NCBI GenBank assembly: GCA_030762935.1
Contig: CM060882.1
Location: 19,163,001-19,227,000, forward strand
Source of the DNA: Hymenopus coronatus
Taxonomy: Eukaryota; Arthropoda; Insecta; Mantodea; Hymenopodidae
Direction of reading: 5' to 3'
DNA: 64,000 bases
Below the pieces are notes generated by a model, which did no database searches, was not told the origin of the DNA, and worked only from the letters and a program-made list of their open reading frames with translations. Of this stretch, positions 1-14,200 are shown piece by piece (positions within the stretch are counted from its first letter, which is position 1; each line of letters begins with the position of its first letter). The position numbers were made by a program, and so were the translations under genes.

Positions 1-2610
1 AATACAAAATATTATAAAACAGATAAAGGTCATTAAGGTAAATGTACCATCTTCTGCACCCCTAATGTGATTGCTTGGTGCCATCCACAGTACAAAGCAT
101 ATAAATGTATCTTATGCACCAGAAAATCATCATAAAATATTTCCAGCTAAAATGGAATCTTTAAGGGCTATTCACAATGAAAATAAAACTTAACCTTAGA
201 AATGTTAATTAGATAAAAGCTAGGAAACACAGATGTCAACATATATATGTTTAAAAAAAGCCCCAGAAGCTTTGTTGAATGCTGTCTCACTGCAGGTGTT
301 CACTTGGTTGATATCTTGGCAGTAGGTATATGCCTTTGTAAAACAAATGAAGTGGACCAATCAAAAAGTAAGTTTTACTTTAAATCCTCCATAAAATGTA
401 ACTTCATGCATGACAGTACACAAGGGACCTTGGACTACTGCCTGACTGCTGCATCCCCCATCTTGGCTAGATGGTTAGATGTGATCAGTGCCTTGAGTCC
501 CTCCCAGCCGGTTGATGCAGTCTTCTCAATTTGCAAACCGCTACTTCTCAATCAAGCAGCTCCTCAATTGGCTCCCCAGAACCTCATGAGGCTGAGTGCA
601 CCCTGGACCAGTTCTCTCACTTGGCAAGCAGCCACGCTACTGAGACGACCTCCATGGGTTTATTCTCACCTTGTTTAAGTTGATCTGTGCCAAAACAAAA
701 CCCAGGCAACCAATGCACCGTTATAATGTAACCTTGCACCATTTGCACAACAACTAGTCATACTTTCACAACCAAGTAATGAGTACATGCAGCATATAAT
801 TAAAAAATTAAGCACATTTTTGTCTTTTTGACAAATTCAAATCCCATTTCACATGAAATTTTACAAAATGTGGTTCTAAAATTAGGCAAATCTGGATCAG
901 TATTTATTTTCTGTAGAATTTATCAACTGTTAGCACCCACTTTTTAAAAAGAAATTTGTGCTGTTATGCAAATTGCATTCTTCATAAAATTGTCACATTC
1001 TTATCTCAGGTATTTCACATGCTTTCTTTTTTCCCTGGTGTAACCACTCTTCTTGTGAAGGGTATGAAAAGTACAAAGAAACAAAAGTTTATCCTTAAAT
1101 CAATTTTCTTATTTTTCCTTATAAGCACTGTTTATACTTGCAGCCAAAACACCGGTTGGTAAACTCAAAAATTAATTTTACAATTTTTTTACGGGAAGTG
1201 TTTGACATTTCTCAAAAAACTTATAATAAACAATCAACGTTATCTTTTTTCCACCACTAGTCAATGGTTTACCAGCTTTACATAACTCGATAAAGATGCA
1301 AGAGCAAATTCATGTGACTGTTCTCCATGATTTAAACTGCAACAGTAGCAACTGCTGTAAACAATTTTCTGGATATCAAATGACTAATATGGATTGCATG
1401 TTGGGACTTGTAGCTCTGTTTAATTGGATAAATCAGGGTTAATTAAACTGTTAGGTTATGAAATTTGAATTGAGATTATTAGCATGGGATTACTTTCCTG
1501 CATGCACTGCAACTTTGTTGTACCATGATGCATTGGACATATGGGTCCATTCATGCCTAGAGTGAATACAGTTTAGATTGTGTAGCAACTTGCCAATTAC
1601 TTCATTGTACAAAGTGTCATAGCCAGAATTTGAACTATGGTTGCTCTTATCAACTGACCTGCAGTCTGCCAAGGTAATTCAAAATACTACCATTCTTTGG
1701 TTCCTGAAGGCTCATACCTAGAACTGCTTCCCCTCTTCCCACTTTAGTCAGCCATGTTTAGAGATGGTAAGAAAGTTAAGGCTGGAGGGAGAGTTTGCCA
1801 TCACCCCTGTATCATTGTTTCAATTCATGGCTGAAAATCTCGCTAGCCTGTCCTTTCATGGACTTACCAGAGGAGAACTTAGGCGTTGAAGATCCCAACA
1901 TAACTGTTAATAGTTCTGAGTTTATATACTCTTGCAATAAACAGTACACTATGATTTTTGTGATCACTCACTGCTGCTTGTAATGCCCTCTCTTACACCA
2001 CTGACAAAAACCTTGTGATGCGTATATGTGTCTGATGTAACATACACATGCGGGAGAAGGAAAAATTACATAATTGGCAATAGTTGCACCCACAAATTTC
2101 TGTGCAGCTTTTTCATTACCCTGACAGGGAATACCACAGCTACATTCCAACATGGCATTTAATTCCCCAATTAACTGTATTTTTCCTAGTAAACCACAAG
2201 GAGAACTTAAATAATTTTGAGACGACATACCAAACTCTTTATTTCAGTATCCAACTTCAACACAATTTATATGAAAACATATGCAACAAGTTTTAAATTT
2301 TGTTTTAAAACTTAGGCCATCCTATTCTTTTTCTTCCTTTTTCTTTTTACTTCCTCTACCATGCAGAGGCATGCCATCAGAGACAGTTCGGTCTGGGCTA
2401 GGTCCCTAAGTATCATCAGCTTATAATATATAAACCTTTTTAATTTCATATTTAAACTATAAAAACTGTTACTGTTTATGTTTTCATTTTGAATGACACC
2501 ATGACAATTTACATTGTGAATAACCCTTTGTGCATTATACATGTTGTTCAATCAAGGCATATAAATGACATTTTTCAGTAAATACATTAGCTGATCAAAT
2601 TAGCTTGCTT
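1..2610. other. No gene recognised
   Basis: AT-rich sequence downstream of GSTZ1. Short open frames look random. A less AT-rich patch at 420-660 is open for 143 codons but has no family signature I know. Confidence 0.5.
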
Positions 2611-2614
2611 TCCT

Positions 2615-2720
2615 ACTAGGTCAATATTAGCATGTGCTTTGCGAGTGGTCCTGGGTTCAATTCCTGGCTGAGGGTGAAAATTTTTCTCTAGCCAAGATTA
2701 TACCTCATCTTCCACAGAGA
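2615..2720 (+). mobile_element. SINE fragment (family C)
   Basis: B box GGGTTCAATTCC followed by GGCTGAGGGTGAAAATTTTT and TAGCCAAGATTA. The same string occurs inverted near 44265-44320. Confidence 0.6.
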
Positions 2721-2724
2721 CTGG

Positions 2725-2727
<3 letters not shown>

Positions 2728-2778
<51 letters not shown>
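2728..2778. repeat. (GT)n microsatellite
   Basis: About 25 dinucleotide units of GT, nearly pure. Confidence 0.97.
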
Positions 2779-2785
<7 letters not shown>

Positions 2786-3338
2786 AAATTGAAAATAATT
2801 CACCAAAAATAAACACAATCGCCATGAACAGCTGTTCAAAAGGAGAAGTCGCTGGTATGACCTAAATATTAAATGTGGCATATAAATGGAACATAAAATA
2901 AATATTAGCATGTGCCTCAAATATTTCCAGCCAGTGAGCAGATATAAAAAAAGCATATTACAAAATGTACAGCACTTGTATGTCCCACAGGTTGTATGCC
3001 CTGCTGACTGGTAGCATAGTCAAAAATATTGGATGGGGGGGGTTAAGTATAGCCAATTCATTTTTTAAACAAATTGTATAAAATAGATGATAAACATGAG
3101 TGAATGTTTAAAGGAATTTTTAATAGTGATGTTTAAATTATATGGGTATATTTGTTTTTAACACTAAGTCACTCACACTTTTTATGTATGAGCAACTTGT
3201 TTCCATTTTCAACCTCATTGCTGGTTGCAGTTGCCTGCAGTCTCTTCTCTGGCAGTGGAACAATGAACTTATTTACTAGGCTGTCGACTGGCAAAATTTC
3301 AGTGCCTATCATGCTTTGTAGTAATTTTGGATTCAGGT

Positions 3339-3800
3339 CTAAGTTATGCTTTTCTTTTCAAAAGTGAAATGCTGATTTATTCTCTTACTTGAATTTAAGA
3401 TGTTCTGTTTTGACTGCTCATTTCGAAGTGTTATCTGTTGATTATAATTTGAAGTTATTTTCCTTTTAACAATTCTTTTAATTGATTCATAAGAGAAATT
3501 TTGTTTTACCACTAAATTGATTTTAGATCCTTTCTTTGTTAAAATATCAGCCATTTCATTTCCGAACACCACAGTGTGCACGAATCCACTGTAAGACTAT
3601 ATTTTTATGTAGCTCTATATTTGTTTGATCATATCATATTGTTCTTTGATCACAGCATTTTGGGCCAAGCAGCAGAACCGATAGCTTGGAGGGCAGCTTT
3701 AGAATCTGAGAGAATAACTATATTTTTACACTTGTATAGCCATGGAAATAAACTTTGAAGTGATGTATTTATGGCACCAATTTCGCCATCAAAATTGGTT
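3339..3800 (-). pseudogene. Non-LTR retrotransposon RNase H remnant
   Basis: The minus strand reads IVILSDSKAALQAIGSAAW, then in another frame HTVVFGNEMADILTKKGS, the two ends of a jockey-type RNase H domain. A frameshift and stops lie between. A related minus-strand tail occurs near 20030-20130. Confidence 0.72.
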
Positions 3801-4514
3801 GAATATTTCCTCACTTTTTTATAAAAGTAATGTGGTGCAAGCTATTTCCCAAACTGTTGTAATTATTTAGTCCTGGGACAAATGCCATGCGTAGCTTACG
3901 TCTCATAAAATTTTAGCAAACTGTTATTTTGGTAAAGTTGTTATATTTATGCCTACTAAGGGTATACTTTTCTTATTTTTGTTTAAATATTAACGCCAGC
4001 TGAAAAATTCAATGCCATGGTTTTTTAATATAACATTACAATATATTAAAATTGCCTAATAGTTGACATAATTATGAGTATTAACCAGATACTAAGTTCT
4101 TATGGTATGTAAGCCATCACTAAGCTTTATTATGAAAAATCTGCTTATAGGAGTCAAACTGATAGTTTTCTGAAATCTTTTTGAGTTTTATAAATGCCCT
4201 AGGGTGGTAGTGGCAAGTGAGCTTCCTGAATGTGTGGTCTAGGGTGGTCTCTTTTATAAACTTTTTTGGTTTGACTTACGTTTCAATCTGTACAGGTGAT
4301 TTGATACATTCAGGATTGATTTCCTGGTGAAATCTCATCTTTTGTTTTCAAATTGAGCAGCTTCCTTTCAGAAATGGAGTGGCATCTCCAAATTGTTTAT
4401 TGTGCTCCAAAGAAGAAATGGATATGGAACATCTAAAAAATTTTGAAACTCTAACTTCAAAATATTGGGAAGCAAAAAGGAGAATGATTTCATTATTAAT
4501 TTCTGAGCATTAGG

Positions 4515-4539
4515 TGCATACACACACACACACACACAT
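4515..4539. repeat. (CA)n microsatellite
   Basis: About 12 ACA/CAC dinucleotide units. Confidence 0.9.
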
Positions 4540-4634
4540 TACTGAGCTATCCCAACCTCTTTGTTTTTTATAGTGTTTAATGCACACTTTTACTACCATG
4601 GCAAGGGAAACTGGAGAAAACCTGCCCCTGCATT

Positions 4635-4735
4635 GTTTTGTCCACCACATGTGATCATTTGAGATCGAACCCAGGCCATCAAAGTGAGAGGTGAGTGGTC
4701 TAGCCACTCGGCCACAGCGCAGCCAAATCCCAACC
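4635..4735 (-). mobile_element. tRNA-derived SINE head
   Basis: The minus strand reads GGCTGCGCTGTGGCCGAGTG then a GGGTTCGATC B box, like a Leu/Ser-type tRNA head. A pseudo-tRNA fold is possible, but the rest of the molecule is not tRNA-like. Confidence 0.6.
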
Positions 4736-5119
4736 TCTGCCCCAGACTCAATGCTCATGCTAAAATTGACCCTGTATGACTGCTTATACTTATCTACAGT
4801 TAATAGCAGTTGGCTGCTAAATAGTGTTTTGTTAGACAGTGAACACACACATTCCGATTTCTAACTGGAAGAAACAAATGGGGGAGACAGATACAAAATG
4901 AACCTTAAGAAAAAGGAATAAAGAACCTTATCTACACAACACAAATAAATGATATAAAATCACTCTCTCTCTAGAGTCAATGTAAAAAAAAAGATGTTTT
5001 CAAAAAGTTAAGTCTTATAAAAACATGCAGAAGAAGAGTAACAAAAGCACTGTGTTTGAGAAGCCTTGCTGTTATGGAAGTCCAATAAACAAAGATGCTG
5101 TCACATCATGGGAGACATT

Positions 5120-5246
5120 TTATTTTGTGGCTTCAGGAGGGCAGTCAGGTTGATTTGATGGATGAGCTGCTCGGAATGCAGGGTGGTTCTCCAGCTCTCT
5201 ATCAATTCTTAAAATTATTGGAAATGGTCTCAAATCCACGTGGAAT
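5120..5246 (-). CDS. GSTZ1: GSTZ1 coding exon 7 with stop
   Basis: It follows an AACAG acceptor and encodes [18 protein letters not shown] then [20 protein letters not shown], ending ATK-TAA. This matches the F-V-L-PFP...HP-QPD-P end of the family. AATAAA overlaps the stop codon; the next minus-strand AATAAA I found lies near 4396-4401. The true poly(A) site cannot be decided from sequence alone. Confidence 0.95.
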
Positions 5247-8200
5247 CTGTTAAAAGAAAACCTAGCATTATTTCCAATACTTGAGACAATGCACCACTAC
5301 ACATTGTATTACCTGTTGCCAAGAACAAGGTTCAATATTTCAAAACAGATGTGAATTCAAAATCCATAATTAATGATTTATGAATCCAAAAAATAAAGGA
5401 GACAGCATATAAGAGGTTACTAAAGAGCAATTTTGATGTTTTTCCAGCTTTCTGAGATAAGCCTCTAAAATCTGGTATATTCCAGTTGTTAGCCAGCAAC
5501 TCTTCCAGAAAAATACATACCTACTACATGTACTGGCATGTATTAATTTCAACCATTTATCATCATTTGATACACTGATTATGCTAATTACATTACATAT
5601 TATTTGATTGTATACTATGTATTATATCTGTTTTTATATTAATCTGTCTGTTATAGCAGCATTAATTGTTTAATTAATTATTATTATATTAATTTATTAG
5701 ACTATTAGGTTATTAATTATTAGGTCTTACTTTGCAGTTAACTAGACATTTGAATGGGAATAGAAAAGTTAAAACTAGACCAAGTTTCTTTTCTGTCGCC
5801 AGGATGCAGTTGAGCTTTTCGTTAATTGTGAACTCTTGCATTTTAATACATACAGTATACTCCTGATTATTCATGTAGACATCATCCCATTTATGGATTA
5901 TCCATGCACTCCCCCCCCCCCCATACGAAAAAAATGATTGCAGATTGTTTTTCTTTACAAAGGACCCGTGGTGTGACAATAAGTGCCAATTCCATTGTTT
6001 AAATGATCACCTCATGACAATAGAGTACCATTTCTACTGTTATTGGCCTGCCTGTTCCATGTAAATTAAAAAATAAGTTCAGTTTACTGGTGTTAATCAG
6101 CATGTAAGGGTCAACAAAGCAGGTTAAAAGAAATTTGTAAAAGAGATGGCAGAGAAATTAAAACATGTGTGCCGACATTAAAACAAAAATTAGAATTGAA
6201 AGATTTTGGGATGGAGGAAACTGTTGCAAAACTAAGGGCTGATTATGGGATTGGAATACCGACATTACAGGACATTAAAAATACTTGATTTTATCAGGAA
6301 CTCTGATTCTAATTCTGGACAATCTGCACAAAAAAGCATGAAGAGATCTACATTCCATGACTTAGATGCTGCTTTTTTAAAATGGTTCAGCCAAAAATGA
6401 GCAGAAGATATTGTTTCAGGCTCAATGTGTACCGAAAGGGCTAAATTTTTTCATGAAGTTTTATGGTTACAGGGAGAACTTAATGCCTCATCTGGTTGGC
6501 CACAAGACAAAAACAATGTCACAGGATTCGTGCTGTGCGAAAAAATATCAACTCCTATCAGAGATCAACATCATGGATATTTTAAAAAATAAAACAGGCC
6601 TACAATACCTATGCACAGAAATAAAATGAACTTTTGAACAATAATACATGTTGAAAAAACTTTTAAACGTAATTTCCTACATATGTATGTAGTATCTTAA
6701 AAGCATTCAATTACAGGTTTCTTGATTATTCGTGTTTTACGATTATTTGTACTTTTCCCCAACATTATGCCGAGAGTATACTGTATATTTTATCTTTATA
6801 AGTTTTGTTTTGTTTTCATGAATCTGATTTCACTTGAATAAAATCTATGTAACATTAATACAGCCATGACAAAGCATTACCTTCGAGCATTGAACACCTG
6901 AGGAATTAGGCAGCAATCTGCAATTGTTATTTCATCACCTACACAGTACTTGCCAGCACAGGCAGAAAGAAGCTTCTCCACAGCTAAAAAAAGATGAAAA
7001 ACAAAATACAATCAGAACTCTTCCAATTTAAACTTTCATCAATAGTCAAGGCTAAGAATTTTGAAGGCGCCATTTGCACTATGGGATATAGTTAAAGACT
7101 AACTGATGGAGGTATTAATAAGGGAGTTAGGTTTATGAAATTATATATTTACTGTTTTAAACTTAAATACGAGGGCTGATGAATAAAGACAGACTTATTT
7201 TTACTTTCTCTAGCAAATATGTACAATGTACATGGTAGATAGAGAAGGTATTGTATTCCATCCAAAAATATAAGTTTAGTATCTTCCAAGGATGAAACAC
7301 AAAGACTTCCAAGAAAATTTCCCCACCACCTAGTACCCTTTCCATGGAACATTTTTCGAAAATTTTGATTTTCTCAAAAAAAGCTCAAACCACTTTGATT
7401 AAAACACAATAGCCTCTGAAGACCTCTTCATTCTGGATGACTTTTGTATAACTCATAAACCGTAAGAGATAGACAAAAACTTATAACACAAAATAAACAC
7501 CAAGAGGTACTACGTATTAGATTTAAGATATAGTAGGACCCAATAGCTCGGCAACCACAGGATTTGAACCTATTGGGCTCCAGGTTAAACAGCAACTCAT
7601 TGGAGAGATAAAAATGTAAGGAAATGTATAATAATTTGTAAAATTTGTGAAAATTATTATTATATTATTACCACGCAAAAATGTAGGTCTCATTAAAACA
7701 CACATGTGCCATACACACTTTTTGTAGATTTAACCGTTTCTCAGACATCCTTGTTATTGATTTCAATGTCAAACTATTTAAACTTTTCTCAAGCGGACAG
7801 TCAATTTTGCAACATATTTTTCGTTTTACTCCCAGAAATACAAAGAGAACTGAATTTCAATTGTTTCACATAGCAATGAGCTTTTAAAAGATGTGACTAT
7901 TGCCTTCACCTGGTCTATTCCCTTACTTCCCCTCTACTTATAAGAAAGGAAGTAATATGCCCAATTCTGCTGATATTTATCTTGATTAGCATGATGTAGA
8001 TAAAAGAATTTTCTTTTGCAAGATTTGTTTGTAGAACAGCTACATCTTTGTATTAAGAAAAAGTTATTTATGTGGAAAATATCATTGGAGCGTATAATGT
8101 AGGTAATTTCCCCTGTATACTTTTTTCCCTGTAATACTAAAAATCTTCAAAACCACAATTGCATTGAAGAATTTTCTGTAGCTTTGAAGAAAATGCAACT

Positions 8201-11200
8201 GCCCCTGCCCAAACTACTACTTTTCTGGAAATATTGCCAATGATACTCGGAGCATCATTGAGTGGAAGGGTTGCACTCTTTAACTGACAGATAACTTCTG
8301 GTATAAAATAAAAATGTCTTATATGTGACAACACTCAAGTGATTTCTTGGTCTTGATGATGCAGGAAGCTTGTGTCATCCAAGTCATTGACAATTTCAAG
8401 GGTAAAATTTCATTCTTCACTTGAAGACAAAACAACTGTTTAGGTTTCTTTAGGTGCTATGAAATTCATATATTCTGCTTCAAAAAGTATGAATCATATA
8501 TGTCTCGAAATTTATTAATTAAATAGCTAGATAAAACAAATCTGATGTTCCATTTAATGAATTTCTCTACATCTCTGTAACAAATTATTGTTAAAAAGGT
8601 TATTCTTCCATCTAGTTCATGCTAATCAAAAATTAAATTAGCAGAAATGCTTCTTTGCAAGTAGAAGGGAAATAAGGGAGTGCACTAGGCTAAAACAATA
8701 GTCAAATCTTTTAAAAGCTGGTTGCTATTTGATTGAAGTTCCTTTGCTCATATGGCCAGAAGTTGACAAATTTCGGCATGAGAAAAGTATAAGTATTTTA
8801 GTATTTTAAAGCTGAAACAAAATAACTATGAATATTTCAGAAATGGTCAGTTCTACTAAAAAAAAGTGTGTGACACAAATTATGTGTTTTAACTACAATT
8901 TTGTGTAGTCAATTTTTGTCTATCTCTAATGGTTTAACCATTATGCAAAATTCCGTAAAACAGATTCAGAATAAAGAGGTCTTCAAAGGCTATTCCCAGA
9001 AAATTCATATACATTTTATTTGTGATTTAAATATATTTAATAAGCATTATTTTAATCAAAATCATTATCATTGTCACATCCTTGTAAGAACTAAACATAA
9101 ATCCCAAGTTTGGTGTTTAAGTCTCTTTGTTTTTGAGCTATGCTGCATGCACACATGCATACATACACAGGCATTTTTCTAAAAAGCCTTTTCTTGGATT
9201 CACAGGACCTCAAAACATACATTTCCAGTGAAAATTCAACATCAAATTTTTGGGTGGAATACAACACACTCTCTAGCTAGGATACATACTAGAGAAAGTA
9301 AAAATATGCTATAACGTAAATATGCAGGTCCTAGCGATTATTTTTTGTTCCTCACAGTGAAAAATTGTATGTGTGAAAAGAGGTTTTTGAGCCCTGATGA
9401 AGCAGTTTGTGTACAAAAGTGAGCTTTTAGGTCTGCATGAAAATGAGCAGCAGAATCTTTTAAATGTGGTTTGACAAGACAAAAAATTGCATTCAGTGTG
9501 ATGAACTCCACCAGTCAGATTGATTTTATAGAGTACAGTTTTTGTGTGTTGTGGACTTCTTGCCGGTGAGTAACTCTGTGTGGTTGCGAGTCGGTTCTAC
9601 CTTATAGAGGAACGAAAGGTAGGTAGCAGGGGTGTACTTCGCCTATCAGGCTCCACAGGGTGACATAGAGACCGCAACTGAGGGTTGCTTCTCAGCAAGC
9701 TCAAGATGCCAAGCGGGATCTTCCTTTAGGTCGAAGTAGTGACCGTATAGATGTACTTGCCTAGCAGGTTCCACGGAACTGCATCGAGACACATGGTACA
9801 AGGGGTTACCTTGACGAGCTCAAATGCAGACGGGTCGCCTACTGGAACACGGGAGTACAGAGGCAGGGTCGTATAAATAAAAACAAGAGACCAAGGTAGA
9901 ATGAGACAGACCCCATGCTACGGAGATGTTGCTTCTCACGTAGCTCAGACTTGACGGTCTTCACTCTGGTCCATGAGCCTTCTGTTTTCCCTGGTTAGCA
10001 TGGTGGTGTCATCCCTCTTTATTATCCTTAACTACTTGTATACAGAGCCTCCAACAGGCGATCTTACCAACTATGTTCATACCCATGCTAGGATTTTCCG
10101 GCCTGGTCGGCCTTTGTCCAAAACTTGTGTGGTTGTTCACCACATTGTGTATCTCAAAATTTTCATAGTGAGCTTCGTATCATTTCCATTATCTTTATAA
10201 CAGTAATCATTAATCTATGTTACTTTTCATAAACGTTTAATTCATTAAACAACAACAGAATTATTAAATTTACACTATTTATTTCAAAAGCTTAGTAACT
10301 TAATTATTTATACACTTAAATGAAATTTTACCATAGTGCCCATTGTAATTATGCTTGAAAAGAAAAAAAAAATTAATATTAGTCAAGTATAAAAATAATA
10401 AATTACCTCGGAAACCTCTGTTAATCCAATGTTGTGCCCATTCCTTTTTCTTTTCTTCACCAACATATATTAAAACAATAAGGTTTTGTAATGGCTGAAT
10501 TCCAGATGCTATTACTTCACAAATTTCCCTTACCTGCAATAAAATGTCTTCAATGTTAGATCAAGTCAAGTATTTTACTCAATAATTAGACATATGTAGA
10601 TGCAATAATTTTTTAGCATAAAAATATTTATAAATGTAAGATGCAAGAATATGTTATTAATTATAATAAGCCCTGGCTAAAGCATTAGAAACCACTAATG
10701 TCATTAAATAAAACATTTAATTTAATATTTATTGGTGGTAAGTAATTACAATCATGGACATAACTAGGCATTTAGCCCCTGCTCTTTGCCTTTCATATCC
10801 AATTACATGCAATTTATAACAGCTTCCCACAATACAGAATATTCTTTACATACCATACAATAAGTAACACTACTATCTACAACCGTTATTAATAATCCAT
10901 TCATCATTTCTACCCCCTAAATTCCACATTATAATTCTCAAACTATTTATATATATACTCCCATTTACTTAAATCGACCATATCCGTTTCTTCTTAACTC
11001 TGCATAAAAACTCTCCCAAGTTACTACTCTGCGATTGATTGCATAACATTTTTTTGCATTACTACTGGATTTTGCCATTTTCAACTATTTACTTGTATTA
11101 ACTTTTTCCTCCAAATATGTGAACCCCTTGCAGGTGTTTCTGAACAGGCAGTGTTACACACTCTACTGTGGGATTGATCTTACTTTGTTTCCCGCACCTT

Positions 11201-14200
11201 CAACTATCCACACTACTCATATGATGCAATTCCTCTCTCAGTGGGCAGGATTCTTTTGCTCAGTGCCCACTTTGGATTGAATGATTAATTAATTTGGTCC
11301 TTTGTTTTCATTTTGACCAATGAATGAGGATTGGTGGACTGCAATGGGATGGTGGAATTTGGTCCAGGGAAGGAATTTCAATTTATCACCTGTTAAAACT
11401 GCTTATTAGAAATCACGTGATATCTTCTTGGTGAGCTCCTTATGGAGCAAACTTTTAGAGCTCCATAGGAAGCATATCACCCTCTATAGTGTAATGGTAA
11501 CCATGCTAACTTCATATACCCAAGGACATGGGTTCAAACCCGACAGAGAGCAGTGGATTTTTTTTCAGGTGTGAAAATCCTTAGCATGGCTTCCTTTAGA
11601 AGGGAATTAAAGATGTTGATCCCACATCATAGATTTACGGCAGTAAAAGAACCTCAAGCCTGATAAAGAGGCCTCTGAGAAAAATTAAGCAGTCTGTCTC
11701 ACACCCAGTATAGAATGGCAAACTGAGAACCACATCAGTTAAAGAGCCATAATAAAACTCCATTTGTATTTCTGTAGCAAGTAATTCTGGTGAGCTGGCT
11801 CCACTTTCAGTGAGTATTTACATTATACCATTTCAATAATTTCATTTTGGCCATCTACAAGTAAGAAATTATCCAGTACCATTTTACACTTTGTCTATTT
11901 TTGTAGTCAAATGGTCAGCAAGCTGACTTCTCGCCTGGAGGTTTTGGGTTTGATTCCCAGCTGGCAGTGGAAAGCTTACTAGAGTGGGGTGCTCTGGTTC
12001 CCAGCCATGGAATGCACCCAAGAACAAACCCACACATTTGGGGATGCAATCCCAGTTATAGAACCATGCCCACTCAGCATCATGACGAAAGTGATGAGCT
12101 GCAATAGGCAGCAATCCCAGCCATGATAGCCAACATTCCAGCTGGAGGATGTGTGATGCTGGCCATATCACCTCCCCTTATTGGTTGAATGATCACCCAT
12201 TTCTGCTGTGTGTAAGTGGCCATGAGAATGGCAGTCAGGTTGGTAGCACCAGGCTCGTGGGTTTATCTGCACACAACCACACAGCATCAACTTGTCAGGA
12301 TAATCAGTTGAGAAGCGAGATCACACGTCACCAAACAAACAACCCAATTAAAGTATAATGTCTCAGAACATAAACAAGGCTGATTCAAACACCTGGAAAT
12401 GGTTTAATTGCAGCAAGTTTAATGCAGAGGCATACTCAAAAAAAAGTATCTCCAGCAATGCAACAAAGGTCATGTTCTGCTCTCTGTGTTTGAATGGTGT
12501 GGGAATGCCATATTCTACAATCATATTATGAGCTCTATAGCAAACCAAAAGTTCATATACCTTGCTTACTCTCATCACTAATTTGATATGACATTGTACA
12601 CTAATTAATTATAAAGAAGAAAACAACTGGTATCACACTCTAACATCACTATTTTAAAAAAAGACTTATGTCAAACATTTCTAGAGGCTCTTGCCTCCAT
12701 TCTTAGCAGAGATTTACCGGTGAATTCTTGTAGATTTTGAGATGACATAATTTGCTTGTGGTATATTAAAATGTATGGCTTTTTCTCTGTCTTCAATTTT
12801 GTTTGTTTGTTTTGTTTATTTGTATTAATACATTTTATCAAACTTTTAATATAATTGGAATCTGCACTGATGTTGGTGGTTTTGGTTCACTGAGAAAGTC
12901 ATATACCATTTCTGGAATCAAATCATTACTTTCTTAGTGAACCAAAACTGCTAAAAGCAGTACAGAATCCAATTAAATTAACAGAGCAGCAAAAACTATT
13001 CATACAAAAAACAAAACAAACAATAATAATAATAATAATAAAAAATCATTGTTTGATAGACAAGCAAATGATCTTCACTCAAGACTCATCTACCCAGAAA
13101 CATACTCTACAGGCCACCACAAGTGTGCAAGTAAATCTCAACTGAGAATGGAGGCACATGAGCTTTTCAAAACATGTACAAAGTATTTTTTTTTAAATTC
13201 TCAAGTTAGAGTGTATACGAGGGTCACTAGATAAGTACTAAGACATAGAATATTGGCCACCCTTGGGGTAAGCATTGTTGCTGTGTTGAAATATTGACCC
13301 ATTGGTAATGCAATGGTAGCAGGCAGAGCATTGTTGCATCATTCATTTTCCCTCATTTTATGTTTAAAGTCTTGAAGTGTGAACTTTCTTGCAGGTGCAA
13401 TGGAGATTCAGAGAGAGCATTTTAGTACTCTTATATGAGTTCAAATGTGGCTTAAATGAAACGCAGTCATTTGAGTGTTTGAGGGAGGGCTTTTGGGACT
13501 ATTCTCCATCACCTGCCACTGTGTTCTGCTGGTTTGGAGAATTCAAGAGGGGGGGAAGAGTGGCAGACCAACAACAGTAGCAACTGAGAAAAACATCACC
13601 ACTATGGAAACAATAATTAGGGAAGCTGTTTCAACCATCCTTTGTGAACAGCTTCATGCAAAAAAATTGTTTACAATAGGTGCCCCATAATTTACCTGAA
13701 GCACAAAAGCTCAAGAAAGTGGAATGGTGCCTGTTGTGTCTGGTCATCCATCATGTTGTTTTCTAAGTTAGTGAACAGAGAGGAGAGGCAGGAGACTCTT
13801 CTGCGATGTACAGGTGGCACCTACTTGGCTGCCCCAAGCTCTTCCTTGATTGAAGTGGCTCAGAGGGATCGACCTAGGTTCTTCATGGAGTGAATGAAGA
13901 GGAGAGGTAGGAGGCTCCACTACGATGTATGGGTGACACCTACTTGGCTGCCCCAAGCTCTTCCTTAGTTGAGGTGGCTCAGAGAGATTGACTTGGGTTC
14001 TTCATGGAGTGAGAGGAGAGGCAGGAGGCTCTGCTGCGATGTACAGGTGGCACCTACTTGGCTGCCCCAAGCTCTTCCTTGATTGAAGTGGCTCAGAGGG
14101 ATCGACCTAGGTTCTTCATGGAGTGAATGAAGAGGAGAGGTAGGAGGCTCCACTACGATGTATGGGTGACACCTACTTGGCTGCCCCAAGCTCTTCCTCA

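Noticed and set aside
247..678. 143-codon plus-strand ORF
   Set aside because: No recognised domain, no splice or promoter context, no repetition; likely chance.
4655..4735. Possible Leu/Ser tRNA gene on the minus strand
   Set aside because: The head resembles a tRNA, but no complete cloverleaf with matching acceptor ends could be drawn.
11884..12171. 95-codon minus-strand ORF with Trp-rich sequence
   Set aside because: It lies in a tRNA-derived SINE-like element and has no known domain.
13768..14189. Minus-strand repeat-containing ORFs (GQPSRCHP repeats)
   Set aside because: They are the translation of the minisatellite; the frame is lost after four units.
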